A stretch of DNA of 64,000 bases. Source: a virus. Shown here piece by piece: positions 1 through 8,174 of this stretch. The stretch covers positions 38,754-102,753 of the IMG/VR virus record IMGVR_UViG_3300042391_001456; one strand, written 5' to 3'. The notes below the pieces were generated by a model, which was not told where the DNA came from, searched no databases, and was given only the letters and a program-made list of their open reading frames with translations. The position numbers were made by a program, and so were the translations under genes. The stretch's first letter is position 1; every line of letters begins with the position of its first letter.

Positions 1-2
1 GT

Positions 3-452
3 GATAATAAAATATCAGTTAAATTATCATTTTCGGTTGAGACATATTATCCAGCCTGGAGATCTGATAAATTTGCAGATGTTGGTTATGTTATAGATGG
101 TGGTGACGGTATGTCTGATTTAAATGGTTATAATAATAGTGGTGTTGTTCCTTGGTATATGAGCGGTACGCCTGATATTGATGAGCCTACACCATTTCCA
201 TTACCGGATACAAATTTACCAAAACCACTAAAACCTAGAACTATACCTACTGGTATAACCGGATCACTTTGGCCTAAATTAATAGGTACTTCCGGTTCTT
301 CCGGTTCTTCCGGTTCTTCCGGTTCTTTTGGTACTTCTGTTTTTCGAGATGAAAATAATGGATATTCAACAAACACAATATCCACCAATCCAAAAAGATC
401 AAAGTGGTATGATAATATACTTAGAGCTAGAGAGGAATTTAGAAAAAGGTAA
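3..452 (+). CDS. C-terminal part of a probable virion protein (5' end outside window)
   Basis: The reading frame is open from the first bases of the window. The first in-frame Met is at 111, so the gene most likely starts upstream and only its last ~149 codons are visible. The product is rich in Gly, Ser and Pro and has a short (GSS)n tract encoded by a 9-base tandem repeat around 291-324. The tract resembles the GTSG linkers of the tail fibre at 26069-30238. The C-terminus is basic (WYDNILRAREEFRKR). The composition suggests a structural or fibre-associated protein, but the family is not recognised. Confidence 0.7.
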   Translation, partial: DNKISVKLSFSVETYYPAWRSDKFADVGYVIDGGDGMSDLNGYNNSGVVPWYMSGTPDIDEPTPFPLPDTNLPKPLKPRTIPTGITGSLWPKLIGTSGSSGSSGSSGSFGTSVFRDENNGYSTNTISTNPKRSKWYDNILRAREEFRKR

Positions 453-480
453 AAAATAGAAAAAAATGATATTTTTTACT

Positions 481-489
481 TAATATATA
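481..489 (+). promoter_or_regulatory. TAATATATA element upstream of 520 gene
   Basis: Exact copy of a nonamer found before many genes of this window, here 30 bases before the start codon. Candidate phage promoter element. Confidence 0.35.
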
Positions 490-519
490 TAATCAGAATA
501 TAAAAAAATATGAAATAAC

Positions 520-1803
520 ATGAAGAATCTAAAACTTGAATTATTTAATTTTAAGAAGAATTTAACTCTTGAACAGGACGAAATCTCTTCTATAGTTGAA
601 AGTCACATGAATGCATGCAATGTTGCATCTGAAAAGACAATAATTAATTCTCTTAATGAGAAATTAAAAACATACACATATGATAAAGAAGTTAAATCTC
701 TATTAGAGAGTTTAAACGATGATATGAAAAATTATGAATTATTGTATGAATTGAAAAATTTATATAATGTTCTTAATACAAAAAATCAAGGTGAACTTTA
801 TAGACAACCAATTAATGTTCTTTTACAAACAATCAATCTTGAAGATGATCAAGATAGAATGTCTAAAGTACTTAATGAGTTATCTGTTTATGATTGGGTT
901 CCAGAAATTAAATTATTTGTACATAATTTAACAAAATCACCTGAAAAGAGAACAAACTTACTTAGTGGTGGTAAAGGAGAATCAATTTTTACATTAGTTG
1001 AGTCTGTTGAAGATGGACACATTGTTTTAGTTAAAGATTCTTGGTTTTTATTGACTGAAAATACAATTGAAAAAACTTTATTGGAAAATAATATTAAAGA
1101 TGCTGAGGAATTAAAAACTTTAAGAATTTTAGAAACAGCAATGAAATATTCTAATATCACCGAAGATAGAATTAATTTTAGATTATCCGAATATCTAACA
1201 ATTGGATTATCTGTTGATAAAAAAGGTAAAATATTCATTAATGATGATGAAATGAATAATGAGACTACTTTGGAAAGTCTTTTCAATTCACCAATTATTC
1301 CAATTGTTAATAAAAACTTCTACCCTGTTCTTTTAGAAACGTCTAAAAATTTAGATAAGTTTATGGAGTTAGATGTTGTTAAAAGAGTTAATAACTTAAT
1401 TAATCCTTATTTAGAATGTTTCGCATTTAATTATAAAAACTCACTATATTTATATAGATGTGATGAAAGACATGGAAATTCTTTTTTCAAATATGATTCA
1501 GCTTTAGAATTAGTTAATGAAGTAAGAAATGAATTAAATTATGATTTAACTTATTTCTTCGAGAATAAACTTTCTAAAGAAATGGTCGTTAAAAGAAAAT
1601 TAGAAGATAAAGAAAGAGAAATTACTCTTAAATTAGAAGATGTTCAATTTAATATTGAGAAACTTAAAGGATCTATCAAGATGATTGGTGAATCTGACGT
1701 TTTAATAACAGCTTTAAATAATTTAGAAAAAAGAGAAAATATTTTAAACTCAGAATTAGACGGAGTAAAAGAACTTCAATATAACGAAAGAGTTAAATTA
1801 TAA
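520..1803 (+). CDS. Hypothetical 427-residue protein, probably structural
   Basis: A 427-residue protein with no motif I recognise. Its last ~80 residues are highly charged and heptad-like (for example KLEDKEREITLKLEDVQF), consistent with a coiled coil. The middle region (about residues 150-330) looks globular. There is no signal peptide or membrane segment. It lies between a collagen-like protein and another structural-looking gene and ends at a strong terminator, so a virion or assembly role is plausible. That role is inferred only from context. Confidence 0.6.
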   Translation: MKNLKLELFNFKKNLTLEQDEISSIVESHMNACNVASEKTIINSLNEKLKTYTYDKEVKSLLESLNDDMKNYELLYELKNLYNVLNTKNQGELYRQPINVLLQTINLEDDQDRMSKVLNELSVYDWVPEIKLFVHNLTKSPEKRTNLLSGGKGESIFTLVESVEDGHIVLVKDSWFLLTENTIEKTLLENNIKDAEELKTLRILETAMKYSNITEDRINFRLSEYLTIGLSVDKKGKIFINDDEMNNETTLESLFNSPIIPIVNKNFYPVLLETSKNLDKFMELDVVKRVNNLINPYLECFAFNYKNSLYLYRCDERHGNSFFKYDSALELVNEVRNELNYDLTYFFENKLSKEMVVKRKLEDKEREITLKLEDVQFNIEKLKGSIKMIGESDVLITALNNLEKRENILNSELDGVKELQYNERVKL

Positions 1804-1819
1804 TATCAATATATTAATT

Positions 1820-1856
1820 AAAAATCCTCAGAGAAATCTGGGGATTTTTGTTTTTA
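1820..1856 (+). terminator. Rho-independent terminator
   Basis: Hairpin AAAATCCTCAG / CTGGGGATTTT followed by a T tract, 17 bases after the 427-residue gene. Confidence 0.85.
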
Positions 1857-1871
1857 TTCTCTTTTTTTATT

Positions 1872-1880
1872 TAATATATA
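1872..1880 (+). promoter_or_regulatory. TAATATATA element upstream of 1900 gene
   Basis: Exact nonamer 19 bases before the start codon and directly after a terminator, as expected for a promoter of a new transcription unit. Confidence 0.4.
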
Positions 1881-1899
1881 TAGAAAAATATATTATATT

Positions 1900-2700
1900 A
1901 TGAGTGATGTAAATGGATATGGTGATCAATATGTACCCGGAGGTGGTGGATATACAATCGAAGAAATGATTGATTTAGTACAAACTGAGTTAACAGTTGC
2001 CTGTGCTCTCCCAAAGACCTTACCAGATGCTAGTATTAGACAAATTATTGAAAATAGAGCACTCCCATGGTTCTATAGATGGTATCAATATTCAGTTCAA
2101 AAAATTTATTACCTAATCAGAAAAGAAGCTTTTTATACTGATGAATTTACAAAATTTAGATACGTTGAAGTTCCTTGTGATATTCAAAGTGTTACATGGT
2201 TATATGAAGTTAGAGATCAAAGTCTTTTCCAACTTGGTATAAATACTCCAAATTTATCTGTAAACTTAGGTGTTACTAACCAACCATTTCTATCATCATA
2301 TGTTACCACAATATCAGAATTGGGTGTTTATAAGACACTTCTTGATAATATGAGTGATATGTTGAACCAAATGAATAAATATACTCTTAAACACCACTTC
2401 AATCAATTAAACCATCGAATACACATATTAACAAATGTTAAGTATGATGTTATAATGGAGGCTTATGCCAATATACCTAGAGAAAAATTGTTTATGGATG
2501 ATCTTTTTTATAAGTATTGCGTAGGATGGAGTAAAGTTATGTTAGGTAATATGGTGGGAAGGTATGATTTCCAACTCCCCGGCGCCGTGAAAATAAATAG
2601 CGCGGATTTAATATCACAAGGAAAAGAAGAAGTTAAAGAAGTGGAGGAAGAAATCAAAGGTCAATCAAATTCCTCGTTTTTTATAATGGTGAAACGCTAA
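1900..2700 (+). CDS. Probable head-tail connector or other virion protein
   Basis: A 266-residue protein that begins with MSDVNGYGDQY. This resembles the internal MSDLNGYNNSG of the protein at 3-452, so the two may share a short element. Residues 20-90 look like an amphipathic helical region with many aromatic residues (WFYRWYQYSVQKIYYLI). The C-terminus has an acidic helix (GKEEVKEVEEEIKG). The family is not identified. The monocistronic unit between terminators and the neighbouring genes suggest a neck or tail-completion protein. This is an inference. Confidence 0.55.
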   Translation: MSDVNGYGDQYVPGGGGYTIEEMIDLVQTELTVACALPKTLPDASIRQIIENRALPWFYRWYQYSVQKIYYLIRKEAFYTDEFTKFRYVEVPCDIQSVTWLYEVRDQSLFQLGINTPNLSVNLGVTNQPFLSSYVTTISELGVYKTLLDNMSDMLNQMNKYTLKHHFNQLNHRIHILTNVKYDVIMEAYANIPREKLFMDDLFYKYCVGWSKVMLGNMVGRYDFQLPGAVKINSADLISQGKEEVKEVEEEIKGQSNSSFFIMVKR

Positions 2701-2748
2701 GTGAAAAGGACACATTTTTTTATATACCAATATAAAAAATTTGAAATT

Positions 2749-2780
2749 AAAAAAACCAGTCTAATGACTGGTTTTTTTTA
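2749..2780. terminator. Bidirectional terminator
   Basis: Perfect stem AAACCAGTC / GACTGGTTT flanked by A and T tracts between the convergent genes at 1900-2700 (+) and 2782-3090 (-), so it can serve both. Confidence 0.85.
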
Positions 2781-2781
2781 A

Positions 2782-3090
2782 TTAATAAAAAGAATATTTA
2801 TCTTCTTCTTTAACACAATAAATTGATATTGGTTCTAACTTAATGTTATTATCATCTTCGGTCACCATAAATCTAATTGTACCATCAATTATTTCTTGAT
2901 TTGAAATTTTAATAGAAGAATTAGTTAATTCTTTCAACTCATTATAAATTTCAAAGGTATTATCAATAGTTATAAAATTTTTATTACCATTTATCTTACC
3001 TAGATTGCCGTTATCGAAATATGATTTTTCGATTAATGATTTCAATAAATCGGAATTATCTAATTCCATTTTTACTTCATACTTTACCAT
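2782..3090 (-). CDS. Hypothetical small protein (102 aa)
   Basis: Starts MVKYEVKMELDNSDLLKSLIEKSYF. It is mixed alpha/beta and acidic, with no recognised motif. It is the last gene of a short minus-strand unit with the 74- and 132-residue genes, and the terminator at 2749-2780 follows its stop immediately. Confidence 0.55.
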   Translation of the reverse strand: MVKYEVKMELDNSDLLKSLIEKSYFDNGNLGKINGNKNFITIDNTFEIYNELKELTNSSIKISNQEIIDGTIRFMVTEDDNNIKLEPISIYCVKEEDKYSFY

Positions 3091-3113
3091 TTATATTTGT
3101 TTTTAGTTATTAC

Positions 3114-3338
3114 TTAATTATGATATGTTATATTAACTGAGGTTATATCTTCTATATTTAGATATGTTTTATTTTTAGTTAAAATTTCTTTAAGAAGTTT
3201 TAAACTATCTGGTAGATCTTTATAATCTGTATTTTTATTTATTTTTTTAATAATTGGTGTTAAAGAGTTTATTTGAGTATTTGTTACTTCAATTTTTTCT
3301 CTTTTATCTTCAGTGTCTATAACTAAAAATGCTTTCAT
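3114..3338 (-). CDS. Hypothetical small protein (74 aa)
   Basis: A charged 74-residue protein starting MKAFLVIDTEDKREKIEVTN. No motif is recognised. It lies 23 bases upstream of the 102-residue gene on the same strand and probably shares its transcript. The upstream TTATATATAA stretch at 3357-3366 may be a promoter. Confidence 0.5.
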   Translation of the reverse strand: MKAFLVIDTEDKREKIEVTNTQINSLTPIIKKINKNTDYKDLPDSLKLLKEILTKNKTYLNIEDITSVNITYHN

Positions 3339-3369
3339 AATTATTTTATATTTTACTTATATATAAGTT

Positions 3370-3768
3370 TTAATCTTGTGTAATTAGATTTTTTATTTTT
3401 TCAACACCATCTGGATTTACTGAATGAATTATATACTCTGGGAATATTAAATTATTTATTTTACAATAATTTAATAAAAATTTGGTACAATCTAACCCAG
3501 TGTAAACTCTATTCTCATTTAAATCAAACCATTCTTCAATTACCAGTTCTTCTTTTAGTTCTTCAACATCGGCTAAATCATAATCAAATGAAACTAAATC
3601 GGGAACACCATTTATTTCAATCCATTTAGTAAATTGTCCATAAGATCGAACTATATTCCATTCTTCGTGAAAGATTGTACAATTAACTTTTCGTTGCCAC
3701 ATATATTGTGCACAATCTCGTGGAATTCTCCAATCATCTAAGAATAATCTTTTCATAATAGCAAACAT
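3370..3768 (-). CDS. Cyclic-phosphate-processing receiver-like (cREC) domain protein
   Basis: A 132-residue protein with the layout of the cREC_REC family, a receiver-like domain named from studies of nucleotide and RNA-repair conflict systems. It has LFLDDWRIP near the N-terminus, the strand SFDYDLAD in the middle, TGLDCTKFLLNYC, and HSVNPDG near the end. The Asp pair of LFLDD and the D-x-D of SFDYDL fit the family's acidic pocket. Met5 (start 3756) directly before KRLFLDD is an equally likely start. Phage members of the family may act on nucleotide signals or RNA ends; the substrate here is unknown. Confidence 0.65.
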   Translation of the reverse strand: MFAIMKRLFLDDWRIPRDCAQYMWQRKVNCTIFHEEWNIVRSYGQFTKWIEINGVPDLVSFDYDLADVEELKEELVIEEWFDLNENRVYTGLDCTKFLLNYCKINNLIFPEYIIHSVNPDGVEKIKNLITQD

Positions 3769-3796
3769 AAGGATAATTTTTTAATATATAAAATAT

Positions 3797-3834
3797 AACC
3801 GGGTGACGTAAGTCCCATATTTTAGGACCGGTAT
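3797..3834 (-). other. Small structured intergenic element
   Basis: On the minus strand ACCGG and CCGGT close an outer stem, and GTCC / GGAC form an inner hairpin with loop TAAAATATG. It lies in the leader between the tail-collar gene terminator and the cREC gene. There is no tRNA-like T-loop. It could be an RNA regulatory structure; support is weak. Confidence 0.3.
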
Positions 3835-3849
3835 TAGTTACATCTAATA

Positions 3850-3880
3850 GAAAAAGAGGAATTCGCTACTCCTCTTTTTC
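3850..3880 (-). terminator. Rho-independent terminator of tail-collar gene
   Basis: Stem AAAAAGAGGA / TCCTCTTTTT directly after the stop of the gene ending at 3885 (minus strand). The T tract is correct for minus-strand transcription. Confidence 0.8.
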
Positions 3881-3884
3881 ATTT

Positions 3885-4826
3885 TTATAACTTTATGATA
3901 TAACAGAGTGCGAAATATGTAGGTCTATTTTCGATTGGAGTTGGGTCATTTGGTATGTAAACCGTATCTCCATTAAATGTAATACTTTTGAAACCAGGAC
4001 CATCTTTTTTGGGTCCAGTTCCATAATTTGAAAAAATAGTTGGAGTCCACATCCCACCATCACCATCTACACCTTTGTTACCAGTTGAATCGGTTCCGGA
4101 TGTAGCGGCAGTTACTGTAGTGACAGCTTCATAATATGATCCATAAGTATTTGGATCGACTTTACTTTTTGCAAATGTGTAACCATTATTTCGGTAGTAT
4201 TTATGTTCGTGTTCTGGAATATTTTTAAGAGTTAATATATTATTATTAACCCCTCCTTTATCACCAACATTATATCCAGAACCTATTACTGAGTTATTAT
4301 CACCACCTGCCCCAACTATAAATCTTTCTCTTAGATCTAATAGTTGAGGATTATCGCCGGAACCACCAAATGGGTAGTTTTGACCTTTTAATTGATTATA
4401 TAAACTCGTATCACCATACGTATTTTTATCTAATACCCTACCATCACAGATAATCCATCCACCTGGTATTCCACTGTACCCCCACATTACTATTGTTCCT
4501 GGTAATACGTATGATGCGGTTGTCAATTGTTGATTTAGTTGAGTATTTTGTTCATCTAATTTCTTTTTTAAATCATCTATTTGATCTTGTAGATCTTTAA
4601 ATAAATCTGTGTTGGTTGTGTTATTAGTATTTGTTACATTTACATTTCCACCATCAGTTGAATCTTCACCGACACCTTCTACATTAATAGAAACTTCTTG
4701 CCCAAATAGAGTAAAGACAACAGTATTACCCCATCCATCATAGAATTTACCATCAATTGTTTGTATAATTCTACCATATCCATGTGTGTCTAAGGAATGT
4801 ATTTGATATTCAGGGTATCTAGGCAT
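3885..4826 (-). CDS. Phage tail collar / short fibre protein
   Basis: A 313-residue protein. Residues ~1-50 share the motif YGRIIQTIDGKFYDGWGN with the start of the 1389-residue tail fibre (26069-30238), probably a common virion-attachment module. Residues ~75-105 form a short Asp/Lys/Gln-rich coiled coil (LFKDLQDQIDDLKKKLDEQ). The C-terminal ~200 residues match the phage Tail_Collar domain: PGTIVMWGYSGIPGGWIICDG, then LLDLRERFIVGAG, then the typical ending ENRPTYFALCYIIKL. It likely sits on the tail or baseplate and contributes to host adhesion. Confidence 0.85.
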   Translation of the reverse strand: MPRYPEYQIHSLDTHGYGRIIQTIDGKFYDGWGNTVVFTLFGQEVSINVEGVGEDSTDGGNVNVTNTNNTTNTDLFKDLQDQIDDLKKKLDEQNTQLNQQLTTASYVLPGTIVMWGYSGIPGGWIICDGRVLDKNTYGDTSLYNQLKGQNYPFGGSGDNPQLLDLRERFIVGAGGDNNSVIGSGYNVGDKGGVNNNILTLKNIPEHEHKYYRNNGYTFAKSKVDPNTYGSYYEAVTTVTAATSGTDSTGNKGVDGDGGMWTPTIFSNYGTGPKKDGPGFKSITFNGDTVYIPNDPTPIENRPTYFALCYIIKL

Positions 4827-4842
4827 AATATATTTTTATTTT

Positions 4843-4851
4843 TATATATTA
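4843..4851 (-). promoter_or_regulatory. TAATATATA element upstream of tail-collar gene
   Basis: Exact nonamer on the minus strand, 16 bases before the start codon at 4826. Confidence 0.35.
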
Positions 4852-5835
4852 AAGCCAATCTTTTTTCTTAAAGAATATTATTAGAGATGTTGCTATTGAT
4901 ACTATAATTCCCCAAAAGATGAAATAACCCCATCTCCATTTTAATTCTGGTAGGTATTCAAAATTCATCCCATATATACCCGCCAAAAATGTTAATGGTA
5001 TGAATATTGTACTTATTATTGTTAAGAGTTTCATTATTTGGTTCATTTTTTGACCTTGAATTGAATAATATAAATTTGATAATCCATCTAGTATTTGTTT
5101 AGTATCATCAATTTCATCTAAGATATCAACTATATTATCATAGAGTTCATGAAAAAATCTTCTATTATCAGATTCGATTAGATTTGTATTCATGTTTTCT
5201 AAATGTGTTAATATATTTTTAAAAGGAGTTACTAGTTTTTTCAACTCCAACAATTTTCTTTTTTGTTGTTCTATTTGATTGAAATCAAATTTAGACTTAT
5301 CACTATTTATGTCTTTTTCAATCGAGTTAACTTCTTTGTTAATAGAGTATAGAATATCAAAATAGTTATCAATTAAACAACTCAATAGTCTATATAATAG
5401 ATAATCGCTCGATTTTTGTCGTATTCTGCCTCTATCATTTACTATTCTATCTCTAACATCATTAAAATGGTCTAATTTTTTACTTTGAAATGATATTAAA
5501 AAATTGCTACCTAATATAAAAGTTATTTTATTCTTTTTTATTTCATTTTTTTCCATCTTCCCGGATTTTATGGTAAAAAAGATATAATATGTATATTCCT
5601 CCAACTTGGGTTTTAAATCTTTAAATATATCTTCAGTTGTTACTTTATCAATATTAAAGTTATCACATAGTTTTTTTATATGATCAACATCATCTATATT
5701 GTGAAAGTTTAACCAATTCACACTTTTATCACAAATTTGATCGTAATTAAAACTCTTAGAGAAATATTCAGGATTATTAATCTCTAAATTATATTCATTT
5801 GAATTGTAGTGATAAAATTGGCATATTTTTTTCAT
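4849..5835 (-). CDS. corA: CorA-family Mg2+ channel
   Basis: A 328-residue protein with the CorA architecture: a soluble N-terminal alpha/beta domain, a long charged helical stalk (about residues 150-265), and two membrane helices at the C-terminus. The signature GMN sits at residues 289-291 after the first membrane helix (IISTIFIPLTFLAGIYGMN), and a second helix (YFIFWGIIVSIATSLIIFF) is followed by the basic tail KKKDWL. The family forms pentameric Mg2+ (also Co2+/Ni2+) channels in the inner membrane. Length and motif are complete, so it looks functional. It is unusual in a phage and could support Mg2+ supply during infection. It is oriented divergently from the 5869 gene. Confidence 0.93.
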   Translation of the reverse strand: MKKICQFYHYNSNEYNLEINNPEYFSKSFNYDQICDKSVNWLNFHNIDDVDHIKKLCDNFNIDKVTTEDIFKDLKPKLEEYTYYIFFTIKSGKMEKNEIKKNKITFILGSNFLISFQSKKLDHFNDVRDRIVNDRGRIRQKSSDYLLYRLLSCLIDNYFDILYSINKEVNSIEKDINSDKSKFDFNQIEQQKRKLLELKKLVTPFKNILTHLENMNTNLIESDNRRFFHELYDNIVDILDEIDDTKQILDGLSNLYYSIQGQKMNQIMKLLTIISTIFIPLTFLAGIYGMNFEYLPELKWRWGYFIFWGIIVSIATSLIIFFKKKDWL

Positions 5836-5840
5836 AATTC

Positions 5841-5849
5841 TATATATTA
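5841..5849 (-). promoter_or_regulatory. TAATATATA element, minus strand (corA)
   Basis: Exact nonamer on the minus strand, 5 bases before the corA start. With the copy at 5855-5863 it forms a divergent pair in a 33-base intergenic region. Confidence 0.4.
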
Positions 5850-5854
5850 AAAAT

Positions 5855-5863
5855 TAATATATA
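5855..5863 (+). promoter_or_regulatory. TAATATATA element, plus strand (5869 gene)
   Basis: Exact nonamer 5 bases before the start at 5869, the mirror image of the minus-strand copy serving corA. Confidence 0.4.
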
Positions 5864-5868
5864 GAATT

Positions 5869-7113
5869 ATGGATATAATAAAATTTTCAAAATTTAACGA
5901 GAATGTTCAACTACCAGTTTTAGATATTGTTATTGATTCAAATGGTAAACTTTATAATGGTAGATTTGGAGACCTAATAAAGGGTAATGTTGTTATTAAA
6001 AAAGTAAAAGGTATAAATACCACAGTTGATATATTGGGTAGTGATAATAAGAGCTATGTTGCTGGTATAGATAAAAATGGATATTTAGTCGCGCCACCAT
6101 CTAATATAAAAGACGATTGTTTATTTGTAAATGGTGATTTTGTTAAAATACCTATAGATGTTTTAAATTCTATGAAGAAAAAAGATTCTATTTGGAGATT
6201 TGGTGTTGATTACACACAATTATTATCATCAGAATCTACTGGTTGGGTTAATGTTAAAATTGATATGGAGATCTTTAAAAGAGTTAAAAGATATTCATCT
6301 GGATTGGGCAGTGTTAAAAGAGGACACACAGCATTTATTTCAAAATTAGAGGATTTAAACTCTATTAACTTTATTAAAAAAAGAAAAAGAAGTATTAAAA
6401 GTATTCAAAGAGAAATGTCTGTTATAATGTTATTGCATTATATCGAAGAAATTAAAAGTTTTTTCACACCATCAGCAGCTGGATTTTTATTCGAATCTTT
6501 TATCGCTGGATTAATTCCAAATGCTAAAGTAATTAGTGATAATAGCGCAGCTGATATTGTTTCGGATGGTAGAGGTTATCAGGTTAAAACTTTAGATGCT
6601 CACAATAACCCAAGTGTTGAGTTTATTATGAGAGATATTGATGGTGTTAAACAATTTTTAGATCATTATGTTGTTTGTTTTAAGTATGCTGATAGAATAG
6701 AAATCTATGTATTGGATGGTGATGTCTCATCACCATCATATTGTGGTAATCTTTTGAAAAATAGTAAGACCTTTACAAAAGTTGATAAGAAAAATCAAGT
6801 AACAAAAATCTATAGAGAATCTTCATATTCTAGAATAAATACATCTAAAATTAATCCATATATTATTAATTTATTGGGAATTGATGAGAGTATTGATATT
6901 ATATCAATGGGTTTAAAAGAAACTTTAAATAAATTATATACCGAGTTATCATCATTTCAATATAACGTAGAAACTATTGTTGCTGGAGTTAATAAAGATG
7001 GTAAACTAATCGGAACAAATGAATTCGATGCTTATAGTAATTTGGCTAGAAAGAATGCTGAAATTATGAAAGGTGAGTTAGAAAACTTAATAAAACATTA
7101 CAAAAGAGATTAA
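5869..7113 (+). CDS. Leader-bearing protein with possible PD-(D/E)XK nuclease core
   Basis: A 414-residue protein that starts MDIIKFSKFNENVQ, one of the shared capsid-targeting-like leaders of this window, with a possible protease site after FNE. Around residues 205-240 it has E209 in a helix (AAGFLFESFIAG), then D229 and Q238-V-K240 in AADIVSDGRGYQVKTLD. This fits the E...D-x(n)-(E/Q)-x-K core of PD-(D/E)XK nucleases with Gln in place of the second acid, as in Mrr-like enzymes. The rest is unassigned. If the leader is real the protein would be packaged in the head. It is followed after 4 bases by another leader gene. The nuclease call is tentative. Confidence 0.5.
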   Translation: MDIIKFSKFNENVQLPVLDIVIDSNGKLYNGRFGDLIKGNVVIKKVKGINTTVDILGSDNKSYVAGIDKNGYLVAPPSNIKDDCLFVNGDFVKIPIDVLNSMKKKDSIWRFGVDYTQLLSSESTGWVNVKIDMEIFKRVKRYSSGLGSVKRGHTAFISKLEDLNSINFIKKRKRSIKSIQREMSVIMLLHYIEEIKSFFTPSAAGFLFESFIAGLIPNAKVISDNSAADIVSDGRGYQVKTLDAHNNPSVEFIMRDIDGVKQFLDHYVVCFKYADRIEIYVLDGDVSSPSYCGNLLKNSKTFTKVDKKNQVTKIYRESSYSRINTSKINPYIINLLGIDESIDIISMGLKETLNKLYTELSSFQYNVETIVAGVNKDGKLIGTNEFDAYSNLARKNAEIMKGELENLIKHYKRD

Positions 7114-7117
7114 AGTT

Positions 7118-7405
7118 ATGAAAATATTAAAATATTTAGATTTTATAAACGAATCGCTACCACGTCAACAATCAGTTGATCAGTTAAAACGTGTTATGAA
7201 ACAATCATCAAAAACTGATATTGGTAATAGAATTTCTGATATGAATAAACAGGGAGCTAATATACAATATATTCAAAATCCAATTGATAATGGCATCGAA
7301 TCTTTTGAGGATTGGCAAAAGCATAATAAGAAATTTGTTTCTTCTTGGAACTTAAAAGGAATGTTAGGACCATTTAAAGGTGAAGATAATAAGCAAAATA
7401 AATAA
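7118..7405 (+). CDS. Small protein with capsid-targeting-like leader
   Basis: A 95-residue protein starting MKILKYLDFINES. The leader closely matches T4 internal-protein leaders (MKTYQEFIAEA), and cleavage after INE would leave an ~83-residue mature protein. The remainder is polar and basic (QLKRVMKQSSKTDIGNRI, then QGANIQYIQNPIDNG), ending GPFKGEDNKQNK, with no recognised domain. It sits between two other leader genes with 2-4 base gaps, so it is translated from the same transcript. It is a likely internal head protein. Confidence 0.6.
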   Translation: MKILKYLDFINESLPRQQSVDQLKRVMKQSSKTDIGNRISDMNKQGANIQYIQNPIDNGIESFEDWQKHNKKFVSSWNLKGMLGPFKGEDNKQNK

Positions 7406-7407
7406 TT

Positions 7408-8148
7408 ATGATTTTTTTAAAAAAATATTCAAATTTTATGAATAATGGAATAATAATAGCCATTGGAGGTTCTGAAAATGTTGTAGATAATACTATTTTA
7501 TCAGAAGTTATAAAAAATTCAAAATTCAAAAAAAATTCAAAAATTATAATAATCCCAACTGCATCATCCCATCAAGATGATGTCGATGTTAAATATAAAA
7601 CAGCATTCGAGAAATTAGGGTGTAAGTATATAAAAACACTATTTATATCATCTAAGGATCAAGTTGATTCAGAAGATAATTTGAATCTATTAAAAGAATC
7701 TAATATCTTAATGTTTTCTGGTGGTGATCAATCTAGAATAAGTGAATGTTTTATAGGAACTAAATTTTTAGAAATTTTAATAAATAAATTTAATTCAGAT
7801 CATTTTGTTGTAGCTGGTACTTCAGCCGGTGCTATGTGTTTATCTAATAATATGATAACCGGTGGAGATAAAATTGTTAAATGTGGAGTGGGTTTATCAT
7901 TTATTCCGGAACTAATAATAGATACTCATTTTACGGAAAGAAATAGATTATCTAGATTATCTAATGCAATTTCAATCTATCCAAATAGAATTGGTGTTGG
8001 TTTATCTGAAGATACTGGAATTATTATAAAGAATAATGAAATAGAAGTTATTGGAACGGGTAGTGTTACTGTTTTTAATTTTGAGGATTTAAAAGAATTA
8101 AAATTTAAAGTTTTATATTCTGGTGATAAGTCAATTTTAAATAAATAA
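7408..8148 (+). CDS. Cyanophycinase-like (peptidase S51) protein with leader
   Basis: A 246-residue protein. After a leader (MIFLKKYSNFMNNG) it reads as a complete S51 peptidase: IIAIGGSEN (16-24), IIIIPTASS (46-54), FSGGDQSRI (103-111), the nucleophile elbow GTSAGA with Ser139 (137-142), DTHFTERNRLSRL with His174, and GVGLSEDTG (197-204). The family includes cyanophycinase, which cuts beta-Asp-Arg dipeptides, and peptidase E. Substrate here is unknown; isoaspartyl or acidic peptide bonds are plausible. The first residues before GIIIAIGG are not part of the enzyme fold, which supports a separate targeting leader. Confidence 0.85.
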   Translation: MIFLKKYSNFMNNGIIIAIGGSENVVDNTILSEVIKNSKFKKNSKIIIIPTASSHQDDVDVKYKTAFEKLGCKYIKTLFISSKDQVDSEDNLNLLKESNILMFSGGDQSRISECFIGTKFLEILINKFNSDHFVVAGTSAGAMCLSNNMITGGDKIVKCGVGLSFIPELIIDTHFTERNRLSRLSNAISIYPNRIGVGLSEDTGIIIKNNEIEVIGTGSVTVFNFEDLKELKFKVLYSGDKSILNK

Positions 8149-8174
8149 TATAATTAAAAAATGATATATAGAAT

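Noticed and set aside
128-388. Antisense frame over the start of the window (and similar frames at 888-1286, 9000-9260, 14179-14427, 59687-60067)
   Set aside because: They lie opposite well-supported genes, and their low-complexity products are simply the complement of Ser/Gly- or Asp/Glu-rich coding.
3790-3835. tRNA-like gene in the GC-richer intergenic patch
   Set aside because: It is too short, has no T-loop (GTTCRA) and no acceptor stem.
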